DNA of 64,000 nt from Beijerinckiaceae bacterium (lineage in GTDB: Bacteria; Pseudomonadota; Alphaproteobacteria; Rhizobiales; Beijerinckiaceae). Position numbers and translations under genes: made by a program. The notes below the pieces were generated by a model. That model did no database searches and had not been told where the DNA came from. It saw only the letters and a program-made list of their open reading frames with translations. Shown here one piece after another: positions 42,567 through 51,674 of the stretch. The first letter of the stretch is position 1; every line of letters starts with the position of its first letter. The stretch is from positions 62,001-126,000 of the forward strand of contig JALJOM010000001.1 in NCBI GenBank assembly GCA_024304885.1. The letters run 5' to 3'.

Positions 42567-44726
42567 CTAGATCGGATAGAAAGCCCGGCCCTCGGCCGCC
42601 ATCGCCCGAAGCTTGTCGCTCGGATGGTAGATGGCTCCGAGGCCCGTCCACCTGTCGCAAAGCTCCACCACATGGGCGAGGCCGAGGTGGTCGGCATATT
42701 TCAAGGCGCCGCCGAGATAGCGCGGCAGGCCGAGGCCGAGCACGAGGCACATATCCACCTCCCCCGGCGTGCCGGCGATTGCGTCCTCAACGCAGCGCGC
42801 GGCCTCGAGCACGAGCGGCAGCATCATGCGTTGGACGATCTCATCGGGGGCCGCATCGCGTCGCCCGCGCGGCTGGATCGGTCCGAGGCAGGAGTCCGTC
42901 GCGGGATCGACCGACTTGCGCGGGCGTCCCTTGGTGTCGCGCTCGTAGCTGTAGAATCCTCGTCCGTTCTTCTGGCCGAGGCGCTCCGCCTTCAGCAAGA
43001 TCTCGATCGCGCTTCCGAACTCCACATTCATGCGATCGGAAAATCCCGCCGAGACGATCTCGACGACATGATGCGAGATATCCATGCCGATGACGTCGCA
43101 AAGATAGGCAGGCCCCATGGGCCAGCCGAAAGCCTCCATCGCCTTGTCGATCTCGGTGAAATGGACTCCGTCGTGCACCAGGCGCAGGAAGGCGACGAGG
43201 TAGGGCGTCAGCACGCGGTTGACGACGAAGCCCGGGCAGTCGGCGACGACGATCGGCGTCTTGCCCATCGCGCTCGCATAGCCGACGAGGGAGGCGAGCG
43301 CCTCCGCGGACGTCTTCGGGCCGCGCACCACCTCGACGAGCGCCATGCGCGCCACGGGATTGAAGAAATGCATGCCCCCGAAGCGTTCGGGCCGGCTCAG
43401 CCCCTCCGCGAGGTCGCCGATCCTGAGCGACGAGGTGTTCGAGGCGAGGATCGTGCCTTCGCCGACGAGGCCTTCGATCTCGGAGAATACGCGCTTCTTG
43501 ACCGTGATCTCCTCGACCACGGCCTCGACCACGACGTCCGCGGTCTCGATCCCGTCGTAGGAAAGCGTCGGCGTGATCGCGGCGAGGACCGCGTCGGCCT
43601 TCCCCTGCGCGAGGCGGCCCTGCTCGACCTGACGCGCCAGAAGCTTCCTCGCCTCGGCCATGCCGAGGTCGAGCGAGGCCGAAGCAATATCCTTCATGAG
43701 GATGGGGACGCCGTGCAGCGCGCTTTGGTAGGCGATGCCGCCCCCCATCACCCCGGCTCCGATCACGGCCGCCTTGCGCACCGGCCGCGCCGCCTTGGCA
43801 TGGCTCCTGGCGATCTTCTTTACCGCCTGCTCGTTCATGAAGATCGTGACGAGCGAGGATGCGGCCTGCGTCTTGGCGGTCGTCGCGAACCGCTCGACCT
43901 CGAGCGCGAGGGCCGCGTCGCGGTCGCGCCCGGCGGCCTCCTCGAGGAGCGCCACGGCGGCCTGCGCGGCCGGATAGTGCGGCAGCGCCTTCGCGGCCTC
44001 GGTCTTGGCGCTGGCGAGCTCTGCGGCAACCTGCTCTGGCGTGAGCCCGAGGCTCTTGCAGAGCGCGGCGCGCCGGCCCCGCCAATCGTTGCGACCTCTG
44101 ATCGCTTCGCCGAGGAGAGCCAGCGCCGCGATCCTCAGTCCCTCGGGCGTGGTCACGGCATCGACGGCGCCGGCTGAAAGCGCCGCATCGGCGCCGTTCT
44201 GTGCCCCGGTCATGATCCAGCTCGCCGCCGCGGAAAGCCCGACGAGCCGGGGCAGGCGGACGGTTCCGCCATAGCCCGGGAAGAGGCCGAGATGGATTTC
44301 CGGCACGCCGATCTTGGCGGAGGTCGCCATGACCCGGTAGTCGGCCGCGAGCGCGACCTCGAGGCCACCCCCCAGGGCGAGCCCGTTGATGATGGCGACG
44401 GAGGGTAGGGGCAGGTCGCCGAGCGCCGTGACGATCCTGCTGTTCCCCCCGACGAATGCCGCGACGTCGGCCTCGGACCCTTTGAAGACACCGGTGAACT
44501 CGAAAATGTCGGCGCCGACGATGAAGGCGTCCTTCGCGCTCGTGATCAGGAGGCCGCGCAGGCCCTGCGTGCTCCCGATCACGTCGATCGCGCGGCGCAG
44601 CTCCTCGAAGGCGAGCCGATCGAGCTTGTTGACCGACTCGGTGCCGCGCTCGAAGCGCAGCTCGACGATGCCGGAAACATCCGTCTCGACCGGGAGAATT
44701 TTCAGCGTGCTGCCTTCGAAAAGCAT
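42567..44726 (-). CDS. fadB: Fatty-acid beta-oxidation multifunctional enzyme (FadB type)
   Basis: 719 residues, close to FadB in length and layout. Residues ~1-190 are enoyl-CoA hydratase/isomerase (FIVGADIFEF, INGLALGGGLEVALAADYRV, PEIHLGLFPGYGGTVRLPRL). A 3-hydroxyacyl-CoA dehydrogenase follows, with NAD site VIGAGVMGGGIAYQSALHG and FFNPVARMALVEVVRGPKTS, then two C-terminal helical domains. It hydrates and oxidises acyl-CoA intermediates in the cytoplasm. The thiolase partner fadA is not adjacent, so the operon is split. Confidence 0.93.
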   Translation of the reverse strand: MLFEGSTLKILPVETDVSGIVELRFERGTESVNKLDRLAFEELRRAIDVIGSTQGLRGLLITSAKDAFIVGADIFEFTGVFKGSEADVAAFVGGNSRIVTALGDLPLPSVAIINGLALGGGLEVALAADYRVMATSAKIGVPEIHLGLFPGYGGTVRLPRLVGLSAAASWIMTGAQNGADAALSAGAVDAVTTPEGLRIAALALLGEAIRGRNDWRGRRAALCKSLGLTPEQVAAELASAKTEAAKALPHYPAAQAAVALLEEAAGRDRDAALALEVERFATTAKTQAASSLVTIFMNEQAVKKIARSHAKAARPVRKAAVIGAGVMGGGIAYQSALHGVPILMKDIASASLDLGMAEARKLLARQVEQGRLAQGKADAVLAAITPTLSYDGIETADVVVEAVVEEITVKKRVFSEIEGLVGEGTILASNTSSLRIGDLAEGLSRPERFGGMHFFNPVARMALVEVVRGPKTSAEALASLVGYASAMGKTPIVVADCPGFVVNRVLTPYLVAFLRLVHDGVHFTEIDKAMEAFGWPMGPAYLCDVIGMDISHHVVEIVSAGFSDRMNVEFGSAIEILLKAERLGQKNGRGFYSYERDTKGRPRKSVDPATDSCLGPIQPRGRRDAAPDEIVQRMMLPLVLEAARCVEDAIAGTPGEVDMCLVLGLGLPRYLGGALKYADHLGLAHVVELCDRWTGLGAIYHPSDKLRAMAAEGRAFYPI

Positions 44727-44754
44727 GTGGGCACCTTCGTTGTCCGCGCCGGGC

Positions 44755-44860
44755 TACAGAGCGCTTTCCGATTAATCCGATCGGAAAGCAACCCTATAGG
44801 TTTGCTCGATCGCATTCTCGCGACGCGAGGCGGCGTCCGGTTCGCTGGAAAATGCTCGAG
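44755..44860 (+). repeat. Dispersed intergenic repeat, family A, copy A2
   Basis: AGAGCGCTTTCCGAT pairs with ATCGGAAAGC in the first half. The second half has CGCATTCTCGCGACGCGAGG and ends GCTGGAAAATGCTCGAG. It lies between fadB and the asmA region. Confidence 0.78.
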
Positions 44861-45074
44861 GGGAGGAGCGCCCCGAGCCTCGACCCCGAGGCCTTGCACA
44901 GCAAGCGTCCCGAGGAGCTAAGGCAACGTCCCCGGGGCCGTTCGCCGATCCTTCGCGGCGGCCCTGCGCGCCTAGCGCCTCGTCGCAAAGCCTCCTCTGG
45001 CGTGGCGTCTTCAGGCTGTGAGGCCGAGCGCGAGGGTCCGAGCGGTCGGATCGTCGTGCCGAACGGACCCTTTG

Positions 45075-45105
45075 CCCGAGGCCCCTATCGAGCCGGGGCC
45101 TCGGG
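45075..45105 (-). terminator. Perfect hairpin spanning the asmA stop codon
   Basis: CCCGAGGCCCC (45075-45085) and GGGGCCTCGGG (45095-45105) form an 11-bp stem with a 9-base loop that contains most of the asmA TAG stop. There is no T-run downstream. It may stabilise the mRNA end or terminate inefficiently. Confidence 0.5.
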
Positions 45106-46968
45106 GCTGCGTCCGAGCAGAGGCGCGGCGGCTCCGGAGCGGCGGATGAGGCTGCGGACGTCGGGCAGGAACAAGGGGTCGTCGAAGGAGCCCGCGACGT
45201 CGAAGCGAAACTTGCGGTTCTCGTGCGCCAGCGTCCCCTGGGCTGCGGCGCCGGGGGTGGCGACGGCGTGGAGATTGAGGCTGCGCTCGGCGAGGTCGGC
45301 GGTTCCGCCGAAGCTGAGATCGACGGCAGGCGTGCGAAGCCTTCCGGTCTCGACCGCGGCGACGCCCCTGCCGATGTCGAGGATGAAGCTCGCGCTTTCG
45401 AACGCGGTCGCGCCGCGATGGATTTCCTCCGAGAGCGAAAGCGGTCGCCGGTCGAGGCGCCGGAACGCGCGGTCGAGGTCGATGCCGGCGAACTCGCCGC
45501 TCGCAAGAGCGAGTGCCACGCTCCCTTTCAGGTTGCGCACGAGCTCGCTCATGCTGGATCCCTTGCTTTCGAGAGTCGCCGAGCCGGTCGTCGCCCCCCC
45601 GATCCGCCAAGTACCGAGCGATCCTCTCGTGGCCGTGGAAAGGCCGATCTCCTCGAATGTCGTTTGCACCCGGAGGCCGACCTCGCCATCGGAAACAGCG
45701 AGGACGGCGCGTCCCGTGACGGCTCCGCCCGAGGCCTTGGCCGTGGGTAGGGCGACCTCGATCCGCCCTTCGCCCGAGCGCAGCGAGAGCTCCGTGTCCA
45801 CGAGCGCGAGCCCGCCGATCTCGACCCGCGCCGCCGCGAGACGAAGGTCGAGGTCCGGCACGCGCTCGGGCCGAAGCGTGAACGCCGCGCGGCTCCATTG
45901 CCCGTCGCCCCCCATCGCCGCGGGAAGGCTTGCGAGGACCCGATGCAAGGACAAAGCGCTCGTCGCGAGCTTGCCCGACAAAGCGGTGCGGTCGCCTTGC
46001 GCACGCAGCGTGAGCGTGCCGACGAGCTCGTTGTCGTCGATGCGCAGTCCGAGCCCCGTGCAAGCCGCTTCGAGCTGGCTGATCGTCGCGTCACAGCTCA
46101 GTGCGAGCGCGTCGAAGGGGGCGCGGAGGTGGCTCGATCCGGCGAGAGCGAGGAGCTTGGGTGCGGACGGTGCCGAGATGGTCAATCGGCCGCTCAATCG
46201 GGCGATGGGCGTGCTTTCGAGCAGGCCGTCGAACGCCACCTTGCCGGCGGGTGCCGAGATACGCAGGTCGAGCCCGGACGGCTCGCCGCGGATCAGCTCG
46301 ACGGGGCGGTCGATCGTGGCGTCTATGGCTGCGGTCTCGCCGTTCCAGCCGAGATGCCCGTCGACTCGGGCGGCGTTCCCGACCTTAGGCCAGTCCACGA
46401 CGACATTGATCGCCTCGATCAGCACCTCTTGCCCGCCGGTGCCGTTCACGATACGGGCGGTCCCGTCGACGAGCTCGACCGCCCCGAGCCGTGCTTGGTC
46501 GGTCGAGCTCGCCTGTGGTGTGGCGGATTTCGCCGTCGCGGCGCGACCGATCGCGCTGTGCGGCGGCATCGGCCGCCCCTCCGTGTCGATATAGAGCTCC
46601 GGTCGGCCGAGCCGCACACGGGTGACCTCGATCCGGCCCACGAGCAGGGAGGCGACGCGCAAATAGCCTTCGAGGCGGCGGGTCCTGACCCGAAGCGCGC
46701 CCGAGGGGTCGGCGAAGGTGACGTCGTCGATCCCGACATGGGGACGTGGCAAGAAGGCGAAAACGGGTGTTCCCTGCGCGACCGTCTCGAGCCCGGTCAT
46801 GTCCCTGATACGCGCGGCGATCTCGGCGCGTAGCGCGAGCGAGGAGAACGCCCAAGGAGCGAGACCCGCGACAACGGCCGCCGCGAGGACCAGCCCGACG
46901 CCGATTGTCGCGGCGAGCGAGGAATAGGTCCGCGCCAAGGTCTCGAGAGCGAAAGCGCGCCGTGCCAT
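45085..46968 (-). CDS. AsmA-family protein
   Basis: 627 residues with an N-terminal membrane anchor (LAATIGVGLVLAAAVVAGLAP) and a long periplasmic beta-rich part. The N-terminal AsmA region is recognisable (DMTGLETVAQGTPVFAFLPR, PHVGIDDVTFADPSG), as is the C-terminal AsmA_2-like part (MSELVRNLKGSVALALASGE, IDLDRAFRRLDRRPLSLSE). AsmA proteins are linked to outer-membrane biogenesis and lipid transport between membranes. It is a single gene; the upstream neighbour is a response regulator. Confidence 0.88.
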   Translation of the reverse strand: MARRAFALETLARTYSSLAATIGVGLVLAAAVVAGLAPWAFSSLALRAEIAARIRDMTGLETVAQGTPVFAFLPRPHVGIDDVTFADPSGALRVRTRRLEGYLRVASLLVGRIEVTRVRLGRPELYIDTEGRPMPPHSAIGRAATAKSATPQASSTDQARLGAVELVDGTARIVNGTGGQEVLIEAINVVVDWPKVGNAARVDGHLGWNGETAAIDATIDRPVELIRGEPSGLDLRISAPAGKVAFDGLLESTPIARLSGRLTISAPSAPKLLALAGSSHLRAPFDALALSCDATISQLEAACTGLGLRIDDNELVGTLTLRAQGDRTALSGKLATSALSLHRVLASLPAAMGGDGQWSRAAFTLRPERVPDLDLRLAAARVEIGGLALVDTELSLRSGEGRIEVALPTAKASGGAVTGRAVLAVSDGEVGLRVQTTFEEIGLSTATRGSLGTWRIGGATTGSATLESKGSSMSELVRNLKGSVALALASGEFAGIDLDRAFRRLDRRPLSLSEEIHRGATAFESASFILDIGRGVAAVETGRLRTPAVDLSFGGTADLAERSLNLHAVATPGAAAQGTLAHENRKFRFDVAGSFDDPLFLPDVRSLIRRSGAAAPLLGRSPEAPAR

Positions 46969-47113
46969 CTCGATCCGGGCTCTCCCGCCGCCCTTGTTGG
47001 AATCGCTTCAGGAATCTCCTTTTGTTCTATGCGCGGCGACTATGTCGGGAGCAAGGCGAGGCAATCGTATCCCGCGGTTTCGGGCTCGACGTCACGGCGG
47101 GGCCGGTATGCCG

Positions 47114-47518
47114 TCACACCCGTGGCTGCTCGGCCGGGCCGAGCTCGGTGCGCAGGATCGTGGCGAGATCGTCCATCCCGAACGGCTTCTGTAGGACAGC
47201 CCGATCCGCATAGGCGGCAGGGATCCCGCTGCGCCCGTAGCCGGTCGTGAAGACGAAGGGGCAGGCGCGCTCGGCGAGGAGGGCGGCGACGGCATCGATC
47301 TTATCCGACCCGAGGTTCACGTCGAGGAGCGCGCCGTCGATCTCCTCGCGGACGATCAGGTCGAGGGCCGCGGGGACATCGGCCACGCAGCCGGCCACGA
47401 CGAAGCCGAGCTCGAACAGCATGTCCTCGAGCGTGAGCGCGATGAAAGGCTCGTCCTCGACGATCAGGATGCGCCGTTTCCATGGTGTCGTGTCTGCGGC
47501 GGCGGCGGCGAGCGTCAT
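47114..47518 (-). CDS. Single-domain response regulator
   Basis: 134 residues, a receiver domain only. The acidic pair EDE is in RILIVEDEPFIALTLEDML, the phosphoacceptor is Asp66 in GALLDVNLG, the conserved Thr is in FVFTTGYG and the Lys is in VLQKPFG. There is no output domain, so it probably acts through protein interaction or as a phosphate sink. No histidine kinase is in the window. Confidence 0.92.
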   Translation of the reverse strand: MTLAAAAADTTPWKRRILIVEDEPFIALTLEDMLFELGFVVAGCVADVPAALDLIVREEIDGALLDVNLGSDKIDAVAALLAERACPFVFTTGYGRSGIPAAYADRAVLQKPFGMDDLATILRTELGPAEQPRV

Positions 47519-47643
47519 CGGTGCTCTCGATCAGTTTCGACCCTGCGGAGACTGCCTCGACCATGCCGTAATGTCCAGGACGGCGCGCCGTTCGAGACGG
47601 AATTGGCCGGGGACGGCCGCGCCGAGATCTCGGCGATCCGAGC

Positions 47644-48024
47644 TCACTCGGACTTGTCCGCCATGGCGACGAGAGCGGCGACGGTCAGCCAGGCCCAGCC
47701 GAGGATCACGAGCGATGCGCCGGCGGGTGCCGCCATCGGGAAGAGGCGTGACCCGAGCAGGGATCGCGCCGCGAGATCCGCGCTAAACAGGGCCGCGCCG
47801 ACGAGGAGCAGGAATGCTGCCGCGACGAAAAAGCCTCGCCGCCGCGGCAGGACGCCAGCGAGCGCGGCCACGGCGAGGGCCGCGACGGCATGCAGCATCA
47901 AGAGCCGCGCTCCGTTCTCCAGCATCGGGCCGGCCGATCCATGCGCCGCCAGGCCCGCAAGGACGACGCCTGTCGCGCCGGCGAGGCCGGAGAGCGCGAC
48001 GACAGCGAGTACAGCTCTGCTCAT
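47644..48024 (-). CDS. DUF423 membrane protein
   Basis: 126 residues with four membrane segments (VLAVVALSGLAGATGVVLAG, MLHAVAALAVAALAGVL, FVAAAFLLLVGAALFSADL, GASLVILGWAWLTVAALVA). The AAHGSAGPMLENGARLLMLH and LFPMAAPAGASL blocks match DUF423 (YgdD), an inner-membrane family of unknown role. The ATG at 48024 is chosen because the longer frame adds a basic, non-membrane N-terminus. Confidence 0.85.
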   Translation of the reverse strand: MSRAVLAVVALSGLAGATGVVLAGLAAHGSAGPMLENGARLLMLHAVAALAVAALAGVLPRRRGFFVAAAFLLLVGAALFSADLAARSLLGSRLFPMAAPAGASLVILGWAWLTVAALVAMADKSE

Positions 48025-48438
48025 GTCGCGAACACTTTCCGAGTTTTCGGCACGGTGCAGTCGAAGCCGAGCATAATGCACGTGTCGCGCGACCGGCCAG
48101 CACTTTCGTCGCGCTCCGACTGCGCGTGGCACGGCAACGAGCGTGCCATGGCACCGTTGTATCGTGATGGATATCCAATCGATGTCGAAGCCCTATGCGT
48201 CTGCTCGCATCGAAGACAAATCACCGTTTATTCTTACGCCGTAGCCTGATCTGCGCGCCAAAATACGATCCGACGGTCAATTATATTTGCGATCAACAGT
48301 ACGATTCGGCCTTGATTCGGCGGTTTTGCTCGGATACTCGGCCTAGGGTGAATGGGGATATCGATCGAAGCCTTCGCGAAGCTCGACTGCGCTCGCCGTG
48401 CGCCGGCGCCGCGACCGACCATCCGGAAGGGCAGAAAT
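48025..48438 (+). other. Intergenic region, AT-richer, no gene seen
   Basis: Separates the divergent DUF423 and hypothetical genes. The stretch 48140-48320 is AT-richer than its surroundings and probably holds promoters, but no clear -35/-10 pair stands out. A small hairpin TGGCACG/CGTGCCA occurs near 48130. Nothing else recognised. Confidence 0.4.
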
Positions 48439-48894
48439 ATGACCGACCTCCACCTGAACCCCCGGCGGGGGGTTTTTGATCCGTCTGCGGTCAGTGACAT
48501 GGTCTACGCCTTCGAGAAGGCGGAACGCTATCTCGCTCGCGTGCGCTCCCGTCCCCTCGGCGAGATCGACCGCGACCGCGTCGCTCGCAAGATCCTGTTC
48601 GAAGCACGCGGCGGCGAGACCCAGCCGGATCTCGTGTGGCGGGCGGCCGTCGCCAAAGTGCTGCTCGAGGCGCGCGCCGTGTCGGTGCCGTCCGCCGAGG
48701 ACCTCGAGGACGTCTATGTCGAGTGCTGGGCTCGGCCAGCGGCGGAACGACTAAAGCTCCCTGCATCCGCGGCCGCGATGCCGCCGGCCGGGCCTCACGC
48801 GACACCGCGCCATACCAATCCGGACGCGACACCCGGCGCGGGCGCGCTGCCTGCCGACATGGTCGGCGACGAGGTCGATCCGGCAACGGGCTGA
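48439..48894 (+). CDS. Hypothetical protein
   Basis: 151 residues from the ATG at 48439 (MTDLHLNPRRGVFDPSAVSD), with GGAAGGG 7 bases upstream. The first ~100 residues look like a compact helical cytoplasmic domain (MVYAFEKAERYLARV, RDRVARKILFEARGG, VWRAAVAKVLLEARAV). The last ~50 are low-complexity Ala/Pro/Thr. No family is recognised. Codon use matches the surrounding genes, so it is likely real. Confidence 0.6.
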   Translation: MTDLHLNPRRGVFDPSAVSDMVYAFEKAERYLARVRSRPLGEIDRDRVARKILFEARGGETQPDLVWRAAVAKVLLEARAVSVPSAEDLEDVYVECWARPAAERLKLPASAAAMPPAGPHATPRHTNPDATPGAGALPADMVGDEVDPATG

Positions 48895-48900
48895 CGCGTC

Positions 48901-49075
48901 GAGAGCAATTTGCGGCGAGCGCGAACCCGGTTCGCGTGTCGCCGGCGCAGTTTCGCACTCTCGATCTCGAGGCTCCGCTCCATCGCCATCGATGCCTCGT
49001 CGCATTGCGAAATCGCGACGAGGCGAGAAGATCGTACTCGTTTCCGAAGCTGCATCGGATACCGCTCCGGTACCC
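48901..49075 (-). repeat. Degenerate family A repeat, copy A6
   Basis: AGAGCAATTTGCGGCGAGCG, CCGGTTCGCG, CATCGATG, TTGCGAAATCGCGACGA and TCGTTTCCGAAGC occur in the same order as in the reversed copy at 51370, but spaced by insertions. It is a decayed or expanded relative rather than an intact copy. Confidence 0.5.
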
Positions 49076-49115
49076 GACTCGAGCCCTCTCGCCATCCGGC
49101 TCCGTGCGTTCCGCT

Positions 49116-50615
49116 TCAGATGGTTTGATTATAGGCGCCGACCTCCGGGTTCTCGCGCAGCACGGCATCGACCGCGGCGAACATTTCCCGCATGCGCGCT
49201 TCCGAGACCGGGCTTTCGACCACGACGACGAGCTCCGGCTTGTTCGAGGAGGCGCGTACGAGGCCCCAGGTCCCGTCCTCGGCGGTCACGCGCACGCCGT
49301 TGACCGTGACGAGATCGCGGATCTTCTGCCCGGTGAAGGGCTCGCCCTGCGCCTGCATCGCGGTGAACCGCGCCACGACCTTGTCCACCACGGCGTATTT
49401 CTTCTCGTCGTCGCAATGCGGCGACATGGTGGGCGAGCCCCAGGTCTTGGGCAGTGCCTCGTAGAGATCGGCCATCGACTTCGTCGGGTTGCGATCGAGC
49501 ATGTCGACGATGTGGATCGCGGTGAGGATTCCGTCGTCGTAGCCGCGCCCGATCGGAGCGTTGAAGAAGAAATGCCCGGACTTCTCGAATCCGGCGAGTG
49601 CCTTCAGATCCGTCACGCGGCGCTTGATGTAGGAATGCCCCGTCTTCCAATAGTCCGCCTTGGCGCCTCTCGAGAGAAGCTCGGGATCGGTGGCGAAGAG
49701 GCCGGTCGATTTCACGTCCACCACGAAGGTCGCGTCCGCGTGGAGCTTCGAGAGGTCGCGGGCGAGCATCACGCCGATCTTGTCGGCGAAAATTTCCTCG
49801 CCGCGATTGTCTACGACCCCACAGCGATCTCCGTCGCCGTCGAATCCGAGGCCGACATCGGCGCCCGTCTCGAGGACCTTCGCCGCCATGGCATGCAGCA
49901 TCTTCAGGTCCTCGGGGTTCGGGTTGTAGTGCGGGAAGGTGAAGTCGAGCTCCGCGTCGAGCGGCACGACCTCGCAGCCGATCTGCTCGAGAACCTTCGG
50001 CGCGAAGGCGCCCGCCGTGCCGTTGCCGCAGGCGGCGACGACCTTCAATTTCCGGGTGATCCTCGGGCGATCTGTGAGGTCGGCGATGTAGGTCGCCGGA
50101 AAATTCTCGACGAACCGATAGCCGCCCCCCGGCGCGGTACGGAACTTCCCCTCGAGCACGATCTCCTTCAAGCGGCCGATCTCGTCCGGGCCGAAGGTCA
50201 CCGGCCGCTGCGCGCCCATCTTGACGCCGGTCCAGCCGTTGTCGTTGTGCGAGGCGGTCACCATGGCGACGGCAGGCACGTCGAGCGCGAATTGCGCGAA
50301 ATAGGCCATGGGCGACAGCGCGAGCCCGATGTCGTGCACCTCGAGCCCCGCCGCCATCAGGCCGGTCACGAGCGCATATTTGATCGAGGCCGAATAGGCC
50401 CGGAAATCGTGGCCGACGACGATCCGCGGCGCCACGCCGAGCTCGTGGATGAGCGTGCCGAGGCCGAGGCCCAGCGCCTGCACGCCCATGAGGTTGATCT
50501 CCTTCTCGAAGAGCCAGCGCGCGTCGTATTCGCGAAAGCCCGTCGGCTTCACCATCGGGCAGGTCTCGTAGGCGAAGGTGTTCTGTGCGAGAAAAGGCAC
50601 GGGCTTCGGAATCAT
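49116..50615 (-). CDS. Phosphomannomutase/phosphoglucomutase
   Basis: 499 residues from the ATG at 50615, chosen for its GAGGA ribosome site 8-9 bases upstream and the family-typical start MIPKPVPFLAQNTFAYET; ATG at 50657 is an alternative. The phosphoserine loop is MVTASHNDNGWTGVKMG (Ser122), the metal loop LGFDGDGDRCGVVD, the sugar loop KSGHFFFN and the phosphate-binding region RASSNKPELVVVVES. It interconverts 1- and 6-phosphates of mannose or glucose for polysaccharide and LPS precursors. ManB and AlgC-like roles cannot be separated here. Confidence 0.93.
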   Translation of the reverse strand: MIPKPVPFLAQNTFAYETCPMVKPTGFREYDARWLFEKEINLMGVQALGLGLGTLIHELGVAPRIVVGHDFRAYSASIKYALVTGLMAAGLEVHDIGLALSPMAYFAQFALDVPAVAMVTASHNDNGWTGVKMGAQRPVTFGPDEIGRLKEIVLEGKFRTAPGGGYRFVENFPATYIADLTDRPRITRKLKVVAACGNGTAGAFAPKVLEQIGCEVVPLDAELDFTFPHYNPNPEDLKMLHAMAAKVLETGADVGLGFDGDGDRCGVVDNRGEEIFADKIGVMLARDLSKLHADATFVVDVKSTGLFATDPELLSRGAKADYWKTGHSYIKRRVTDLKALAGFEKSGHFFFNAPIGRGYDDGILTAIHIVDMLDRNPTKSMADLYEALPKTWGSPTMSPHCDDEKKYAVVDKVVARFTAMQAQGEPFTGQKIRDLVTVNGVRVTAEDGTWGLVRASSNKPELVVVVESPVSEARMREMFAAVDAVLRENPEVGAYNQTI

Positions 50616-50960
50616 GCTGCGATCCTCGTTGGGCGGGGCGATGTGTTCAAGCGTCATCCATTCCGACCGTCAAGTGCGGGTCCGAGATCGGCGACAGGCA
50701 CCCGGCCCTTCAAAGGAATGGGAAGGGAGGGCGGGACGCGAGACGTGGAACGGCCGCGCGCGTGGCTGGGCTCGAGACGCCTTCGTAGCCGCGCCCGATG
50801 ACGATCTCGTGCTCGCTTCCCGCTCGAAAAAACGGCATTCGAGCTCGAAATCCCCCATGGTCCAGGCGGTTCGCACACCGGTTTTCTTCCCGCGGCGGGT
50901 TGTGGTAAGGTTCCTGCACCGTCGGGACGAGGTCCGGCTTTCGTCGATCAGATCAAGGTC
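50616..50960 (+). other. Intergenic region between divergent phosphomannomutase and apaG genes
   Basis: About 345 bases. Open frames here extend from apaG or the mutase in other frames and show no independent protein pattern. Presumably holds both promoters; CGCGGCGGG-type GC stretches obscure them. Nothing named. Confidence 0.4.
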
Positions 50961-51353
50961 ATGTACAGCACAGTCACGCGCGACATCCAGATCACCGTCC
51001 TTCCCGAATTCGTGCCGGAACGATCCGATTCCGACGAGTCGACCTATTTCTGGGCCTATACGGTGGAGATCGCGAACCAGGGCAACCTGACCGTGCAGCT
51101 CACCGCGCGGCATTGGAAGATCACCGATGCGAACGGCAAGCTCGAGGAAGTGCAAGGTCCGGGTGTCGTCGGCGAGCAACCGATCCTGAAGCCCGGAGAG
51201 ACCTTCCGCTATACGTCCGGCACCAATATGACGACGCCTTCCGGTATCATGACCGGCACCTATCGCATGGTGAACGAGAAGGGCGATGTCTTCGATGCCG
51301 AGATTCCGGTGTTCTCGCTCGATTCACCCTATGCGCGCCGGGTCCTGAACTGA
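50961..51353 (+). CDS. apaG: ApaG (CoD) family protein
   Basis: 130 residues. The fibronectin-III-like ApaG fold is evident from YFWAYTVEIANQGNLTVQLT, RHWKITDANG, GVVGEQPILKPGETFRYTSG and GIMTGTYRMVNEKGD. The family is linked to Co2+ resistance and Mg2+ efflux, but its biochemical role is unsettled. It is followed directly by repeats A5 and B1, then argE. Confidence 0.96.
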   Translation: MYSTVTRDIQITVLPEFVPERSDSDESTYFWAYTVEIANQGNLTVQLTARHWKITDANGKLEEVQGPGVVGEQPILKPGETFRYTSGTNMTTPSGIMTGTYRMVNEKGDVFDAEIPVFSLDSPYARRVLN

Positions 51354-51369
51354 GCCGCGGCCCGCGCCC

Positions 51370-51508
51370 CTAGAGCATTTTCCAGCGAACCGGATACCGG
51401 TTCGCATATCGATCTCGATGTTTCGATAGATCGACATCGATGCGAAATTACGACGAAACAGGAATGTAGAGCTGGTTTCCGATTCAGCCGGACCGGACAC
51501 TGCTCTAG
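51370..51508 (-). repeat. Dispersed intergenic repeat, family A, copy A5 (reversed, with an insertion)
   Basis: CTAGAGCATTTTCCAGCGAA to TGCTCTAG is the reverse of copies A1-A4. It is interrupted near the middle by ~35 bases rich in ATCGAT/TCGATAGATCGA. It shares its last bases (CTCTAGAGC) with the start of B1. Confidence 0.8.
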
Positions 51509-51659
51509 AGCGGGATGAGGAAAAGTGTCCAGCGGTTTTCCGGCGCAATCGCGTTTACGCAGATTGCGTAAACTTATCTGCCTATCCCGCTCTAAACTTT
51601 TGGAATCGATCACGTTTCATGACTTTGGATCGAATCGATCCAAAGTCATCGTGATCTAG
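51507..51659 (+). repeat. Dispersed intergenic repeat, family B, copy B1 (most complete)
   Basis: AGAGCGGGATGAGGAAAAGT to CATCGTGATCTAG. It contains GTTTACGCA/TGCGTAAAC and a 15-bp-arm palindrome at 51619-51649 (ATGACTTTGGATCGA, A, then its complement). It overlaps the end of A5 by two bases, forming a composite element between apaG and argE. Confidence 0.85.
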
Positions 51660-51674
51660 CGGAGACGGCTGCTC

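Noticed and set aside
42522-44177. 551-codon plus-strand frame opposite fadB
   Set aside because: Antisense shadow; its protein is His/Arg/Asp-rich with no domain.
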